Shown: positions 7,280-13,961 of the stretch, in pieces
Numbering within the stretch: the first letter of the stretch is position 1
Layout of the letters: each line of letters starts with the position of its first letter
From: Bacteroidaceae bacterium
Lineage (GTDB): Bacteria > Bacteroidota > Bacteroidia > Bacteroidales > Bacteroidaceae
Direction of reading: 5' to 3'
Assembly: GCA_028707655.1 (NCBI GenBank)
Contig: JAQWAN010000005.1
Span: 1-20,603, forward strand
Length of the DNA stretch: 20,603 nt
The notes under the pieces: generated by a model
Databases searched by the model: none
What the model saw: the letters and a program-made list of their open reading frames with translations, nothing else
Told to the model about the DNA's origin: nothing
Translations under genes and position numbers: made by a program

Positions 7280-8584
7280 ATGATTGAATCCCCTCCTAAA
7301 ATCAGCAGAAAAGAATTAGCTAAGGCTTTTTTTACCCCTAACAAAGCACTAACACCACTTACACAACACATAAACGAAAAATATGAGTACTGGAGCGATG
7401 TCAAATACAAAACGCTGCCAGAAGGAGTTACTGCAGAACAACTATGGGCATCTGTCAAAGCAGCACGCATAACTAATCGCAAAATGGTGTGGGATAAGTA
7501 TGAGATAACTTTATCTGTTACAGACCAGATGCAGCGTATGTGTCATAATTTTGATATGAATTTTGGAGGCTCATGGGGGGCTAATTCCATCATTCCTGAG
7601 CAAAACAAAGAACAATACCTTATCAACTCGCTTATGGAAGAAGCCATATCGTCGAGCCAGATGGAGGGTGCTTCAACAACTCGAAAGATAGCAAAAGAGA
7701 TGTTGGAAAAAAAGATAACTCCACGCGACAAATCGCAACAAATGATTTCCAACAATTATAGAACCATACAATTTATTGCTGAGAATAAAAATGAACCATT
7801 AACAGTAGAACTGTTTCTAAAAGTTCATGCCTTAATGACTGAGGGTACACTAGAACAATCTACATACGCTGGGAAATTCAGAGACAACAACAACGTGGTA
7901 GTGGAAGATGGCATTACTCACACAACGGTACATACACCTCCCTCTTTTAAGGAAATACCCGATTTTATTGAAACCCTTTGTCACTTTTTTAATGAAGAAA
8001 AAGCAAAAGCATTTATACATCCTATCATTAGAGGTATCATCATTCATTTTATGATAGCCTATGTGCATCCATTTGTAGATGGAAACGGTCGTACGGCAAG
8101 AGCTCTATTCTACTGGTATATGCTCAAACAAGGGTATTGGCTAACAGAGTATCTTTCCATTTCAAAAGTGATTTCCAAATCAAAAAAGATGTATGAAAAA
8201 TCCTATCTATATACAGAGTGTGATGAAAAAGATATGGGCTATTTTGTATATTATAATCTACGCGTGTTAGATCTAGCTTTCAATGATTTGAAAGAATACA
8301 TAAAAAGAAAACAAGAAGATAAAAAAGCAGCTAATGCTTTTCTTCATCTGGGAGATATCAATGAACGACAAGCTGAAATAATAAAAATTTTCCACGATAA
8401 CCCCAAAGAGGTTATAACCGTAAAAGATTTACAAAATAAGTTTTTGGTTACCCCAACAACAGCCAAGAATGACTTGATAGGACTGATGTCAAAAAATCTA
8501 TTAATAGAAATTCCACTCAATAAAGTAAAGAAAGGATATATCAAAACAGAACAATTTGATGATATTATTCAAAAAGTATTATAA
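7280..8584 (+). CDS. Fic family protein (class II AMPylator type) with C-terminal winged helix
   Basis: The 434-residue protein has the full Fic active-site motif HPFVDGNGRTAR at residues 263-274. In the family, His263 is the catalytic base, Asp267 and Asn269 help hold Mg-ATP, and Arg271 and Arg274 bind phosphates, so AMP transfer onto a target protein is expected. The N-terminal inhibitory helix motif [ST]xxxE[GN] is present as S-S-Q-M-E-G (125-130), with Glu129 as the autoinhibitory glutamate, which makes it class II. The beta-hairpin flap that docks targets is near T-V-H-T-P-P-S-F. Residues about 356-434 form a DeoR-like winged helix-turn-helix (I-N-E-R-Q, then V-T-P-T-T-A-K-N-D-L), implying DNA or protein binding. 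No antitoxin-like gene adjoins it. It has a good promoter inside a palindromic repeat and lies between duplicated ends of the lipoprotein gene, so it is probably horizontally acquired. The target is unknown. Confidence 0.93.
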   Translation: MIESPPKISRKELAKAFFTPNKALTPLTQHINEKYEYWSDVKYKTLPEGVTAEQLWASVKAARITNRKMVWDKYEITLSVTDQMQRMCHNFDMNFGGSWGANSIIPEQNKEQYLINSLMEEAISSSQMEGASTTRKIAKEMLEKKITPRDKSQQMISNNYRTIQFIAENKNEPLTVELFLKVHALMTEGTLEQSTYAGKFRDNNNVVVEDGITHTTVHTPPSFKEIPDFIETLCHFFNEEKAKAFIHPIIRGIIIHFMIAYVHPFVDGNGRTARALFYWYMLKQGYWLTEYLSISKVISKSKKMYEKSYLYTECDEKDMGYFVYYNLRVLDLAFNDLKEYIKRKQEDKKAANAFLHLGDINERQAEIIKIFHDNPKEVITVKDLQNKFLVTPTTAKNDLIGLMSKNLLIEIPLNKVKKGYIKTEQFDDIIQKVL

Positions 8585-8585
8585 C

Positions 8586-8622
8586 CAATTCTTTCCAATC
8601 TTTGCAACATTGGAAAGAATTA
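8586..8622. repeat. 37-bp palindromic repeat, copy 2, after the Fic stop codon
   Basis: Perfect 13-bp arms AATTCTTTCCAAT (8587-8599) and ATTGGAAAGAATT (8609-8621) flank the 9-nt centre CTTTGCAAC. It begins one base after the Fic stop. It keeps the TTTG centre of copy 1, but the position 19 nt further on has no -7 box, so it is not a promoter. No U-run follows on either strand, so it is a poor intrinsic terminator. Its similarity to copy 1 suggests a shared binding protein or a mobility-related site. Confidence 0.85.
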
Positions 8623-8640
8623 AAAAGAATTAATGCTTCA

Positions 8641-8716
8641 AGAAGAGCCATACCCTACTCTTGCGCATGGAGAATAATCCACAGGGGATAGATGTTTCAA
8701 TAGGCTGGTAGACTAC
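8641..8716 (+). pseudogene. Right copy of the 76-bp direct repeat: 3' remnant of the lipoprotein gene
   Basis: The 76 bases repeat 6953-7028 with one change. In frame they still encode the last 23 residues of the lipoprotein (K-S-H-T-L-L-L-R-M-E to I-G-W) and the TAG stop at 8709-8711. The single difference, CAC to CAT, is a silent histidine change. There is no start codon or longer open frame in front, so it is a non-functional gene end. The sequence after it leads into the 3' end of the flippase gene, so this copy may be the junction that existed before the Fic segment arrived. Confidence 0.9.
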
Positions 8717-8757
8717 GTTAAGAAGCATCCATCCCTTGAATAGACGATTAGCAAAAT

Positions 8758-10263
8758 CTACTTGCGAGACTTGAAAAATCGCCCTACAAAAGGAAGGGAT
8801 TGCAAGGGCAAATCGCAGCGAACAATGTAGGCTACAAAACAGGCTAACAGAGAGGTGCGTATCATCATCTTTACGAGCAAAGATGCATCCAAGAAGTTTA
8901 AGGAAAGATGAAGCAGGTATAAAACGATGGCTAATAGAACATACTTCCCAATAGCTACCAATGGATAATCGATAGGATATTTGCGCTGTCCCAGTCCATA
9001 AGAGAGTAGCATGGCCACTGCATACCCCACAAAGCCAGCCCATGCACAAGCTATATAGCCATAGATAGGTACAAAAAGTACATTTATTGCTATCACAATT
9101 GTACAACCAATCAAAGAGAGATAAGCCCCCCATCGGGTCTCATCAATGAGCTTATACCAGAAAGAGAGATTAAAATAGACACCCATAAAGAGCGAAGCAG
9201 CCATCACAATGGGTACCACTTTTAGCCCCTCCCAATAATCAGGTGCAATGATAAATCTGAAGAAATCGAGATAGAACATCACACCTAAAAAGGCTAAAAG
9301 AGAGAAGATAATAAAATATTTCATCACCTGCGCATAGGTCTCTTTATTATCTTTATCCTGACTCTTACCAAAGACAAAAGGCTCATAAGCATAGCGAAAA
9401 GCTTGGGTAAACATCATCATAATCATGGCTACTTTACTAGCTGCTCCATAGATACCTAACTGCATAGTAGCCTCAGGGGTCTGTCCCATTAAAAAGGGAA
9501 AAAGAATCTTGTCGATGGTCTGATTCAAGATACCCACCAGACCTAAAATTAGGATAGGAAAAGAGTAGCGAAAGATACGCTTCATTAAGGCGCCATCATA
9601 ACGAAAATGCACTTTACACAACTCAGGAAAAAAGAGCAACATGATGAACGAGGTACAAATAAGATTAGCTAAAAAAGCATACCCCACGCCATACGATGGG
9701 TCGTAGAGCCATGCTATCCAAGCAGGATGGGCTTGATAGATGAGCGGTGCCCACAGAAAAAAGAACAGGTTGACCAAGATATTACCTACAATAAACAGAA
9801 GCTTATAGGTGGCAAAGGTCAACGCACGGTTCTGATAACGCAGATGTGCAAACAGAATCGATTGAAACGCATCCATAGCCACCACCACAAGCATCATACC
9901 GATAAACTCGGGATGTTCCTGATAGCCTAAAAAGCCACTAATGGCAGGCAAAAAGAATAAAGACAAGAGTACAAAGAGCAGTGAACTTGTTCCAACACCT
10001 ATCAAGACCGTGGAATAAACAAGAGAGGTATCCTCCTCCTTCTTATTGGCAAACCGGAAAAAACCAGTCTCCATGCCATAGGTGAGACAGACCAATAAAA
10101 GTGCTACAATAGCATATACATTAGTTACCACACCATATCCACCCGAAGCAGCAGATAGCTTAGCGGTATAAAGGGGTACAAGTAAATAGTTCAAAAAACG
10201 CCCAATGATACTACTAGCCCCATATACTGCGGTTTGCTTTGCTAGTGATTTAAGTCCTGCCAT
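8758..10263 (-). CDS. Polysaccharide/oligosaccharide flippase (Wzx-like, MOP superfamily)
   Basis: The 501-residue protein is hydrophobic through almost its whole length, with about 12-14 membrane helices. It opens with the stretch usual for lipid-linked polysaccharide flippases (L-A-K-Q-T-A-V-Y-G-A-S-S-I-I-G-R-F-L-N-Y, then L-V-P-L-Y-T). Such proteins move undecaprenyl-linked sugar units, or similar lipid carriers, across the inner membrane for O-antigen, capsule or related glycans. The cargo cannot be read from sequence, and no glycosyltransferase cluster is alongside. It starts 21 nt after ruvB on the same strand and has no promoter box of its own, so it is most likely cotranscribed with ruvB. 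Its 3' end faces the Fic segment. Confidence 0.88.
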   Translation of the reverse strand: MAGLKSLAKQTAVYGASSIIGRFLNYLLVPLYTAKLSAASGGYGVVTNVYAIVALLLVCLTYGMETGFFRFANKKEEDTSLVYSTVLIGVGTSSLLFVLLSLFFLPAISGFLGYQEHPEFIGMMLVVVAMDAFQSILFAHLRYQNRALTFATYKLLFIVGNILVNLFFFLWAPLIYQAHPAWIAWLYDPSYGVGYAFLANLICTSFIMLLFFPELCKVHFRYDGALMKRIFRYSFPILILGLVGILNQTIDKILFPFLMGQTPEATMQLGIYGAASKVAMIMMMFTQAFRYAYEPFVFGKSQDKDNKETYAQVMKYFIIFSLLAFLGVMFYLDFFRFIIAPDYWEGLKVVPIVMAASLFMGVYFNLSFWYKLIDETRWGAYLSLIGCTIVIAINVLFVPIYGYIACAWAGFVGYAVAMLLSYGLGQRKYPIDYPLVAIGKYVLLAIVLYLLHLSLNFLDASLLVKMMIRTSLLACFVAYIVRCDLPLQSLPFVGRFFKSRK

Positions 10264-10284
10264 ACTACTGCTCTAACTAATGGA

Positions 10285-11307
10285 TTAAAATAAAGAGGGA
10301 AACTCACTCTTCAGCGTCTTGCCTAAGTGAAGATAGGCTAACTCGGTGACTTCTCTACCTCTGGGGGTACGTTTTAGAAAACCCTCTTTAATTAAAAAAG
10401 GTTCATATACCTCCTCTAAAGTACCAGCATCTTCGCCTAACGCGGTAGCAATAGTGGTTAACCCAACAGGGCCACCTTTAAACTTGTCTATCAGAGTACA
10501 CAATATCTTGTTGTCTATCTGGTCTAAGCCATATTTATCTATATTGAGTGCCTCTAAAGCATACTGAGCAATCTCTAAATCGATGGTTCCCGTGCCTTTG
10601 ACCTGTGCAAAATCGCGCACCCTACGCAACAAGGCGTTGGCAATACGTGGCGTTCCTCTACTGCGAGAGGAGATCTCTACAGCAGCATCCGCAGTACAAG
10701 GCACTTGTAAAATCTTGGCCGACCGATGAATTATTTTGGTGAGCACCTCTGCATCGTAATACTCTAGATGAAGATTGATACCAAAACGTGCGCGGAGTGG
10801 TGCTGTAAGTAAACCACTACGAGTGGTTGCTCCCACCAAAGTGAAGGGATTTAAATCGAGCTGTATACTACGAGCAGAAGGACCTTTATCAATCATGATA
10901 TCGATACGATAATCTTCCATAGCAGAATATAAGTACTCCTCTACAATAGGAGATAAACGATGAATTTCATCTATAAAAAGTACATCATTGGGTTCTAACG
11001 AAGTAAGTACACCCGCCAAATCACCCGGTTTATCGAGCACAGGTCCCGATGTGATTTTAAAACCTACACCAAGTTCATTGGCTATAATAGAAGAAAGAGT
11101 GGTCTTTCCCAATCCTGGAGGTCCATGCAAGAGTACATGGTCTAATGCTTCTGTACGCAGACGCGCTGCGGTTACAAAGACACGAAGGTTCTCTACAACT
11201 TGATTCTGACCACTAAAATCGTCCAAAGAAAGTGGGCGCAATACATTTTCAAAATCTCTCTCTGTTGAAGCAACCTGCTCGTGACGTATATCAAATTTTT
11301 CTTCCAT
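10285..11307 (-). CDS. ruvB: Holliday junction branch migration helicase RuvB
   Basis: The 340-residue protein is of normal RuvB length. It has the Walker A motif GPPGLGKT (62-69), Walker B with D-E-I-H (113-116), sensor 1 GATTRSG (159-165), an arginine finger region L-R-A-R-F-G (171-176) and the C-terminal winged helix with R-G-T-P-R-I-A-N. RuvB is the hexameric motor that, with RuvA, drives branch migration of recombination intermediates. I start it at the ATG at 11307 (MEEKFDIRHE); the open frame runs back to a TTG at 11352, but a perfect -7 box lies at 11326-11333, inside that extension. The flippase gene follows 21 nt downstream. No ruvA or ruvC is in the window, as is usual for this phylum. 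Confidence 0.97.
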   Translation of the reverse strand: MEEKFDIRHEQVASTERDFENVLRPLSLDDFSGQNQVVENLRVFVTAARLRTEALDHVLLHGPPGLGKTTLSSIIANELGVGFKITSGPVLDKPGDLAGVLTSLEPNDVLFIDEIHRLSPIVEEYLYSAMEDYRIDIMIDKGPSARSIQLDLNPFTLVGATTRSGLLTAPLRARFGINLHLEYYDAEVLTKIIHRSAKILQVPCTADAAVEISSRSRGTPRIANALLRRVRDFAQVKGTGTIDLEIAQYALEALNIDKYGLDQIDNKILCTLIDKFKGGPVGLTTIATALGEDAGTLEEVYEPFLIKEGFLKRTPRGREVTELAYLHLGKTLKSEFPSLF

Positions 11308-11325
11308 AAAAGCTATTATTGAGAA

Positions 11326-11333
11326 CAAAGTTA
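11326..11333 (-). promoter_or_regulatory. -7 box of the ruvB-flippase operon
   Basis: On the minus strand these bases read TAACTTTG, a full match to TAnnTTTG, 18 nt before the ruvB ATG. A TTTG at 11350-11353 precedes it at 16 nt, slightly closer than the usual 19-21. Confidence 0.55.
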
Positions 11334-11399
11334 CACAAAAAAGAGGTGGCAAAGAAAAAAAACGATTAGTTTATACAGCGCTTCCCCTAAAACAGTTGT

Positions 11400-12104
11400 T
11401 TAGCCTTTCTTTTTGCTCCGGAAATAAAGACGCTGGTCGGCATCCATTTTCTCAATAGCATAGCGCAACATGGTACGTGGCATCTCTGCAGCATACTTTT
11501 CTAAAAAAACAACTAAGGGCTCGAGCTCTTTCTTTCCTGCTTCTCGGAGCATCCATCCCACTGCTTTGTGCATCAAATCGTGTGGATGATGCAGGAGCAA
11601 TCGCGCTAATTTAAAGGTATCATCGAGTTGGTAATGGCGAATAAAATAAAGCGTGGCTACCATGGCAATACGTTGCTCCCATAAATTGGTGGAGGCAGCT
11701 AATTCATAAAGCAGGGTACGTGGCTGGTCAAAAAGATACTCCCCCACAATGGCCGGAGCACTAACATCCACTAAATCCCAATTGTTAATTCGGTTGGTAT
11801 GTTCTAGGTAAAAACGAAAAAAAGGCTCGCGTGCTTCTAGTGGCGCTTTTCTAAATTGATGTATCAATAGGACTAATGCACAGAATCGACATTCGTGATA
11901 GGGGGATTGCAATAAAGCATGGAGGGTAGATAAACTAGCACCTAGGTACTCTTTAGCAATGGAACGAATAACAGGAACCGTTACTCCCAAAAAAAGGTCG
12001 CCCTCGGCATATTCTCCTTTTCCTGTTTTGAAGAAATAGGGCAGAAAAGCTTTTTTCTCTGGACTGGATGCTTCTTTTAGAGCGTCTACTATCTGTTGAT
12101 ACAT
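11400..12104 (-). CDS. AlkD-like DNA alkylation repair protein
   Basis: The 234-residue helical-repeat protein matches the AlkD/DNA alkylation repair family, DNA glycosylases that remove bulky or cationic alkylated purines without flipping the base. The key residues reported for Bacillus cereus AlkD have clear equivalents: Trp109 and Asp113 in N-N-W-D-L-V-D (107-113), an Arg in W-E-Q-R (Arg145) and a Trp in A-V-G-W-M-L-R-E (Trp184). The family signature H-D-L-M-H-K-A-V-G-W is at 175-184 and M-P-R-T-M-L-R-Y near the end. All catalytic positions are kept, so an active glycosylase is likely. It lies upstream of ruvB on the same strand, but ruvB has its own -7 box. It diverges from the spmAB-type gene. 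Confidence 0.9.
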   Translation of the reverse strand: MYQQIVDALKEASSPEKKAFLPYFFKTGKGEYAEGDLFLGVTVPVIRSIAKEYLGASLSTLHALLQSPYHECRFCALVLLIHQFRKAPLEAREPFFRFYLEHTNRINNWDLVDVSAPAIVGEYLFDQPRTLLYELAASTNLWEQRIAMVATLYFIRHYQLDDTFKLARLLLHHPHDLMHKAVGWMLREAGKKELEPLVVFLEKYAAEMPRTMLRYAIEKMDADQRLYFRSKKKG

Positions 12105-12166
12105 CTTAAATCTCTTTTAATGTTAAATAAAATGGGGACGATATAATTTGATTTGTGTAAAAATAG

Positions 12167-12174
12167 CAAAAATA
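12167..12174 (-). promoter_or_regulatory. Possible -7 box of the alkD-like gene
   Basis: The minus strand reads TATTTTTG, matching TAnnTTTG, about 62 nt before the ATG at 12104. No -33 TTTG is visible. It is back-to-back with the -7 box of the gene on the other strand, 24 nt away. Confidence 0.35.
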
Positions 12175-12198
12175 GCTCATTTCTTTAAAACATATTAC

Positions 12199-12206
12199 TA
12201 AATTTG
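12199..12206 (+). promoter_or_regulatory. -7 box of the spmAB-fusion operon
   Basis: TAAATTTG followed by C matches TAnnTTTG fully and ends 26 nt before the ATG at 12233. No good TTTG -33 box is found. It probably drives the run of plus-strand genes from 12233 on. Confidence 0.55.
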
Positions 12207-12232
12207 CACTTATACTAAAAGTACCTATACGA

Positions 12233-13465
12233 ATGGTTTTAAATTACATCTGGATTGCTTTCTTTATTATCGCTTTCATTGCAGCACTCATTCAAGTTAT
12301 CTTTATGGGCAATGTGGAGGTGTTCACAGAGATCATTAACGCTACCTTTAGCTCTTCTAAAACAGCTTTTGACATCTCTTTGGGACTAACAGGTGTGTTA
12401 TCCCTTTGGTTAGGGATTATGAAGATTGGCGAAAAGAGCGGACTTATTCGTACTTTTTCTCGCTGGCTTAGTCCTGTTTTTTGTAAACTTTTTCCAGAAA
12501 TCCCTAAGGGACATCCCGTGATTGGCGCTATCTTTATGAATATTGCTGCCAATATGTTAGGACTGGACAATGCTGCTACACCACTGGGACTAAAAGCGAT
12601 GGATGGACTACAAGAATTAAACACTAAAAAAGATACGGCAAGTAATTCGATGATTATGTTTCTTGTGCTAAACACCTCTGGATTAGTGCTTATCCCTATT
12701 AGCATCATGGTCTATCGGGTGCAAGCAGGGGCTTCGCAACCTACCGATATTTTCTTACCGATTCTATTATCTACTTTCTTTGCCACATTGATGGGCATCA
12801 TCACGGTAAGCATTTATCAACGTATCAATCTCATCAATAAATCGATTCTTCTCTTTATGGGCGGCATCAGTTTTTTTATGGGATCGATTATCTATCTTTT
12901 TAGCTTGATGAGTCGCGCAGAAATAGATACCTACTCTGCCCTATTTGCCAATTCACTGCTCTTCCTGGTTATCATCAGTTTTATTTTAACGGGAGTGCGA
13001 AAAAAAATAAATGTGTACGACGCCTTTGTAGAGGGAGCTAAAGAGGGCTTCCAAACGGCAATACGTATTGTACCCTATCTCATTGCTATCTTGGTGGGCA
13101 TTGGCGTGTTTAGAGCATCGGGAGCCATGGATATACTAATCAATGGCATTACCTATGGCGTAAATCTATTGGGTATTGATGATAGTTTTGTGGGCGCTCT
13201 GCCTACTGCTTTTATGAAATCGCTCAGTGGTAGCGGCTCACGAGGCTTGATGGTAGATGCCATGAACACCTATGGTGCTGAATCGTTTGTGGGTAGACTC
13301 TCGTGTGTGCTACAAGGTTCAACAGATACTACTTTTTATATTTTAGCTGTCTATTTTGGCAGCATAGGCATACGAAAAACAAGATACGCAGTCAACTGCG
13401 GATTAATAGCCGATTTTTCCGGCTCTCTTGCAGCAATATTTATTTGTTATTTATTTTTTAAATAA
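12233..13465 (+). CDS. Fused SpmA-SpmB nucleoside-recognition (Gate) membrane protein
   Basis: The 410-residue inner-membrane protein joins two proteins that are separate in Bacillus. The first half has the SpmA hallmark A-N-M-L-G-L-D-N-A-A-T-P-L-G-L (106-120). The second half has the SpmB-like end Q-G-S-T-D-T-T-F-Y-I-L-A-V-Y-F-G. Each half carries several membrane helices of the nucleoside-recognition/Gate type. SpmA and SpmB are needed for spore core dehydration in Bacillus, but fused versions are common in non-sporulating Bacteroidota, where the substrate is unknown. The name 'spore maturation' should not be taken as a function here. Seven bases separate it from ybeY. It diverges from the alkD-like gene. 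Confidence 0.87.
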   Translation: MVLNYIWIAFFIIAFIAALIQVIFMGNVEVFTEIINATFSSSKTAFDISLGLTGVLSLWLGIMKIGEKSGLIRTFSRWLSPVFCKLFPEIPKGHPVIGAIFMNIAANMLGLDNAATPLGLKAMDGLQELNTKKDTASNSMIMFLVLNTSGLVLIPISIMVYRVQAGASQPTDIFLPILLSTFFATLMGIITVSIYQRINLINKSILLFMGGISFFMGSIIYLFSLMSRAEIDTYSALFANSLLFLVIISFILTGVRKKINVYDAFVEGAKEGFQTAIRIVPYLIAILVGIGVFRASGAMDILINGITYGVNLLGIDDSFVGALPTAFMKSLSGSGSRGLMVDAMNTYGAESFVGRLSCVLQGSTDTTFYILAVYFGSIGIRKTRYAVNCGLIADFSGSLAAIFICYLFFK

Positions 13466-13471
13466 GAAGAC

Positions 13472-13906
13472 ATGACTATTAGTTATCAAACAGAGGGCGT
13501 TAAGATGCCTTCTATCCGACGAAAAGACACTTCCGCATGGATAAAACGCGTAGCAGAAAGTTATCAAAAGAAAATAGGAGAGCTGGCCTATATTTTCTGT
13601 TCGGATGAGAAAATTTTGGAAGTTAACAAACAATACCTTCAACACGATTATTACACAGATATCATCACTTTTGACTACTGTGAAGGAGATGTTCTTGCTG
13701 GCGATCTCTTTATTAGTCTCGATACAGTAAAGAGCAATTCAGAAGAATTTAACACCCCTTACGAGGAGGAACTAGACCGCACAATTATCCATGGTATCCT
13801 ACATCTTTGCGGTATCAACAATAAAGGACCTGGCGAACGAGAGATTATGGAAGCGGCAGAAAACAAAGCACTCCATCTACGCGCTGTTCTTAAACAGAGT
13901 CGTTAA
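13472..13906 (+). CDS. ybeY: Endoribonuclease YbeY (rRNA maturation factor)
   Basis: The 144-residue protein has the YbeY core: a D-Y-Y-T-D-I-I-T-F-D-Y segment (59-69) equivalent to the conserved T-D-V-L-S-F, then G-D-L-F-I-S, then I-H-G-I-L-H-L-C-G (106-114). YbeY is a metal-dependent RNase involved in 16S rRNA 3' processing and ribosome quality control. The usual zinc motif is H-x3-H-x5-H; here His107 and His111 are present, but the third position is Asn117 in G-I-N-N-K-G-P-G-E. From memory, relatives in this phylum also deviate here, so this is probably a lineage feature rather than decay. It starts 7 nt after the SpmAB-type gene. Confidence 0.92.
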   Translation: MTISYQTEGVKMPSIRRKDTSAWIKRVAESYQKKIGELAYIFCSDEKILEVNKQYLQHDYYTDIITFDYCEGDVLAGDLFISLDTVKSNSEEFNTPYEEELDRTIIHGILHLCGINNKGPGEREIMEAAENKALHLRAVLKQSR

Positions 13907-13961
13907 GCAGGTCTATAACAACATATTACTAACTTAAGGAATCTATTGATACACTACCTTT

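Noticed and set aside
7280..8584. Fic gene as half of a toxin-antitoxin pair
   Set aside because: No small partner gene lies beside it, and the inhibitory helix is built into the protein (class II), so a separate antitoxin is not needed.
8586..8622. Palindrome after the Fic gene as an intrinsic terminator
   Set aside because: The stem is AT-rich and no U-run follows on either strand; its twin over the promoter points to a binding site instead.
8630..9133. Minus-strand 167-residue open frame across the right repeat and the flippase 3' end
   Set aside because: It is the flippase gene read in another frame joined to antisense of the duplicated lipoprotein end; the similar frame at 6882-7067 is the same artefact.
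11308..11352. Upstream TTG start for RuvB
   Set aside because: The extension overlaps a perfect -7 box and does not match the RuvB N-terminus; the ATG at 11307 gives the usual length.
12233..13465. Evidence for spore formation from the SpmA/SpmB-like gene
   Set aside because: Fused versions are widespread in non-sporulating Bacteroidota and no other sporulation gene is present.
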